From Phymatolithon calcareum (lineage: Eukaryota > Rhodophyta > Florideophyceae > Hapalidiales), in NCBI GenBank assembly GCA_977006965.1, contig OZ345354.1:3100001-3164000 (forward strand): 64,000 nt of DNA, read 5' to 3'. The position numbers and the translations under genes are program-made. Below, piece after piece: positions 62,661-64,000 of the stretch (the first letter of the stretch is position 1; every line of letters begins with the position of its first letter). Under the pieces are notes generated by a model that saw only the letters and a list, made by a program, of their open reading frames with translations, was not told the origin of the DNA and did no database searches.

Positions 62661-63240
62661 GAGGTGTACTTACGTTTTTGACTCCAGATATATGCTGGGT
62701 AAAGACTCTCATTCCCAATCGCGTCTGAACATTTCTGAACATCCGGAGCGCCCGCAACATGGGAGCCGAATCTTCTCTAGTTGATTACGCATATAGCACT
62801 GCCATTGTCTTTACGGCCACGATTCGGCTTTCTTTTGGCAGCAGACCTTTCTTGTACCCCACATGTAAAATCACAGTACAGCTCAGCATCTCGAGCGGAT
62901 ACTAGGCCGTTTTACAGCTCATACCTCCTTTGTCCAGAACCCCCATGAGTTGTGACCCATAGCGATCACTTCACATCGCTTGCTGCCCATCTTCGAGGAA
63001 GCGTGAGCGTCATTCGTCCCCTTGCCGCTGTAGATACAGAAAACCGGATTATTGATTAGTTTGAGCAATATCAGACGGTCAGCGAGTCACACTACTTCCA
63101 ACCATCTCGCAGGAACCAATTGCTATTTACGCATTTATCCTTCTCCGCGCGTAGAAATAAACGTAGGCCTCGATACGATGAGTTATAACAGAAGTTTCCA
63201 TTTTCAATAAACATTTGTCACAAAATGATGCAGTCCTACC
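62661..63240 (-). repeat. end of block R, copy iii
   Basis: Matches 30,290-30,770 (CTCTAGTTGATT..GCA.ATAGCACT to CAATAAACATTTGT). Homology ends at about 63,230, just before a TTTC repeat. No gene. Confidence 0.55.
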
Positions 63241-63245
63241 AGACT

Positions 63246-63270
63246 TTCTTTCTTTCTTTCTTTTATTGCG
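63246..63270 (-). repeat. (TTTC)n tract, probable A-rich tail of a retroposon
   Basis: CTTTCTTTCTTTCTTTCTTT then TATTGCGGG. On the minus strand this is a CCCGCAATAAAAGAAAGAAAG tail, closely parallel to the GCAATAAACAAAC tail of the SINE at 59.1 kb. A retroposon body would extend to the right (63,270-63,600), but its head was not identified. Confidence 0.5.
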
Positions 63271-64000
63271 GGATTTATCAGAGCTGGTAAACAACTCCAC
63301 ATCCTTACGGCTCCAGTAGACTTAACAGATACGAGTGGTACTTGATGTCACAACAGCCGCCCAAGCTGCACAATGTGCAGACCTTGGGGAAGCTTAACAT
63401 CTATATCGCTACATAGCCAATCTTCAATCGCCGTCCTTCAAAGGGATGCCCCGGGTTGGAAACCATTTAGGACGCTCACGGTAGCTAGTCATCTCGCTGC
63501 CTTCTTTCATCTTCTTCTGTCTTCTCTCCCAGCTTCCTTGAGCGTTGCGGCACACCACTCAGGGCGGAATCCATGTACTACCATACTACCAGAAGGTGAT
63601 AGTCTTCTCCCACGGGGAGGCCGGATCACAGCTCTTGCCAGTTCAAAAAAAACCCTGCACTGTAGCGGGGAAAAATTCCTGACTGAGCTCTTGGTTCCTA
63701 TCTGTGACGCACAGGTGAACGGGCCGGACCGGTATGATAGCCGGCCTGTATCAAATCCGCTTAAATTCGCAAGATTTTCTCGAAATCTTGCGACGGCGGG
63801 CTTGGGTCTGGCATTTCAAGTGTGGCAAGTTCTCGATTCGCCGAGTCCCTGGCGTGCGCGTTCACGATCGCGTCCGCCATTTCCGGCGGGATTACCGTCG
63901 GAAGGAGCGCTTTGTGCAGCTTTGTCGCTGCGGCCACTTGCGCCGGTGCGGGCGCGGGCGCCCGCGCCGGAAACTTGTCTTTTTTCGTTTGCGGTCCGTT
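63271..64000. other. right-edge interval
   Basis: About 730 bp with no gene-length frame. A CGCAAGATTT/AAATCTTGCG hairpin lies at about 63,769-63,793. The last 100 bases are GC-rich with a GGGCGCGGGCGCCCGCGCC palindrome, similar to 19,010-19,040. Confidence 0.45.

Overview
The window reads as nuclear DNA of a eukaryote and is almost entirely mobile-element sequence. I recognise no host housekeeping gene, rRNA or genuine tRNA. The element mix (Ty1/copia retrotransposons primed by half an initiator tRNA-Met, APE-type LINEs, DIRS-like tyrosine-recombinase retroelements, hAT and piggyBac DNA transposons, a tRNA-derived SINE) fits a protist or alga. A repeat-rich red alga is my best guess, but the species cannot be fixed from this sequence.

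Layout. 1-2.4 kb: copia-A, minus strand, running off the left edge. 2.4-6.2 kb: no recognisable gene. 6.25-14 kb: two copia elements nested on the minus strand. Copia-C (7,642-12,311, with 5' LTR, primer site, gag, protease, integrase, RT and RNase H) sits inside copia-B, whose gag/protease/integrase half lies at 12.3-14.0 kb and whose RT/RNase H half lies at 6.3-7.6 kb. 15-18.2 kb: a decayed copy of an EF-hand gene unit and LINE tails. 18.4-18.8 kb: G-rich tandem repeat. 19.3-23.5 kb: a hAT relic, an unrecognised dispersed repeat (R2, copy A) and an inverted repeat. 23.7-31.7 kb: intact EF-hand gene copy, a 900-bp insert (X), a hAT relic, a solo LTR and a DIRS-like relic. 32.2-35 kb: R2 copy B, split by a 411-bp insert. 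35-38.9 kb: no confident gene.

38.9-52.5 kb is the most striking part: a near-perfect 12.8-kb palindrome with 6-kb arms around a 752-bp spacer. Each arm carries an EF-hand gene, an inverted-repeat segment and the 3' part of a hAT transposase; the spacer carries that transposase's 5' part. In the left arm and its flank the EF-hand gene sits between 1.25-kb terminal inverted repeats, forming a 4,983-bp element with no transposase of its own. 52.5-59.5 kb is a chain of nested insertions: X in the EF-hand element's inverted repeat, a LINE in X, and a full-length piggyBac transposon in the LINE. The piggyBac transposase frame is open (754 codons) and is flanked by CTAG rather than TTAA; removing it rejoins the LINE reverse transcriptase in frame. 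59.5-63.2 kb repeats the hAT plus DIRS-like block seen at 26.5-30.8 kb.

Most reading frames are broken by stops, frameshifts or insertions. The exceptions are the EF-hand genes (three intact of four) and the piggyBac transposase. The window is best read as a record of successive insertion, fold-back duplication and decay.
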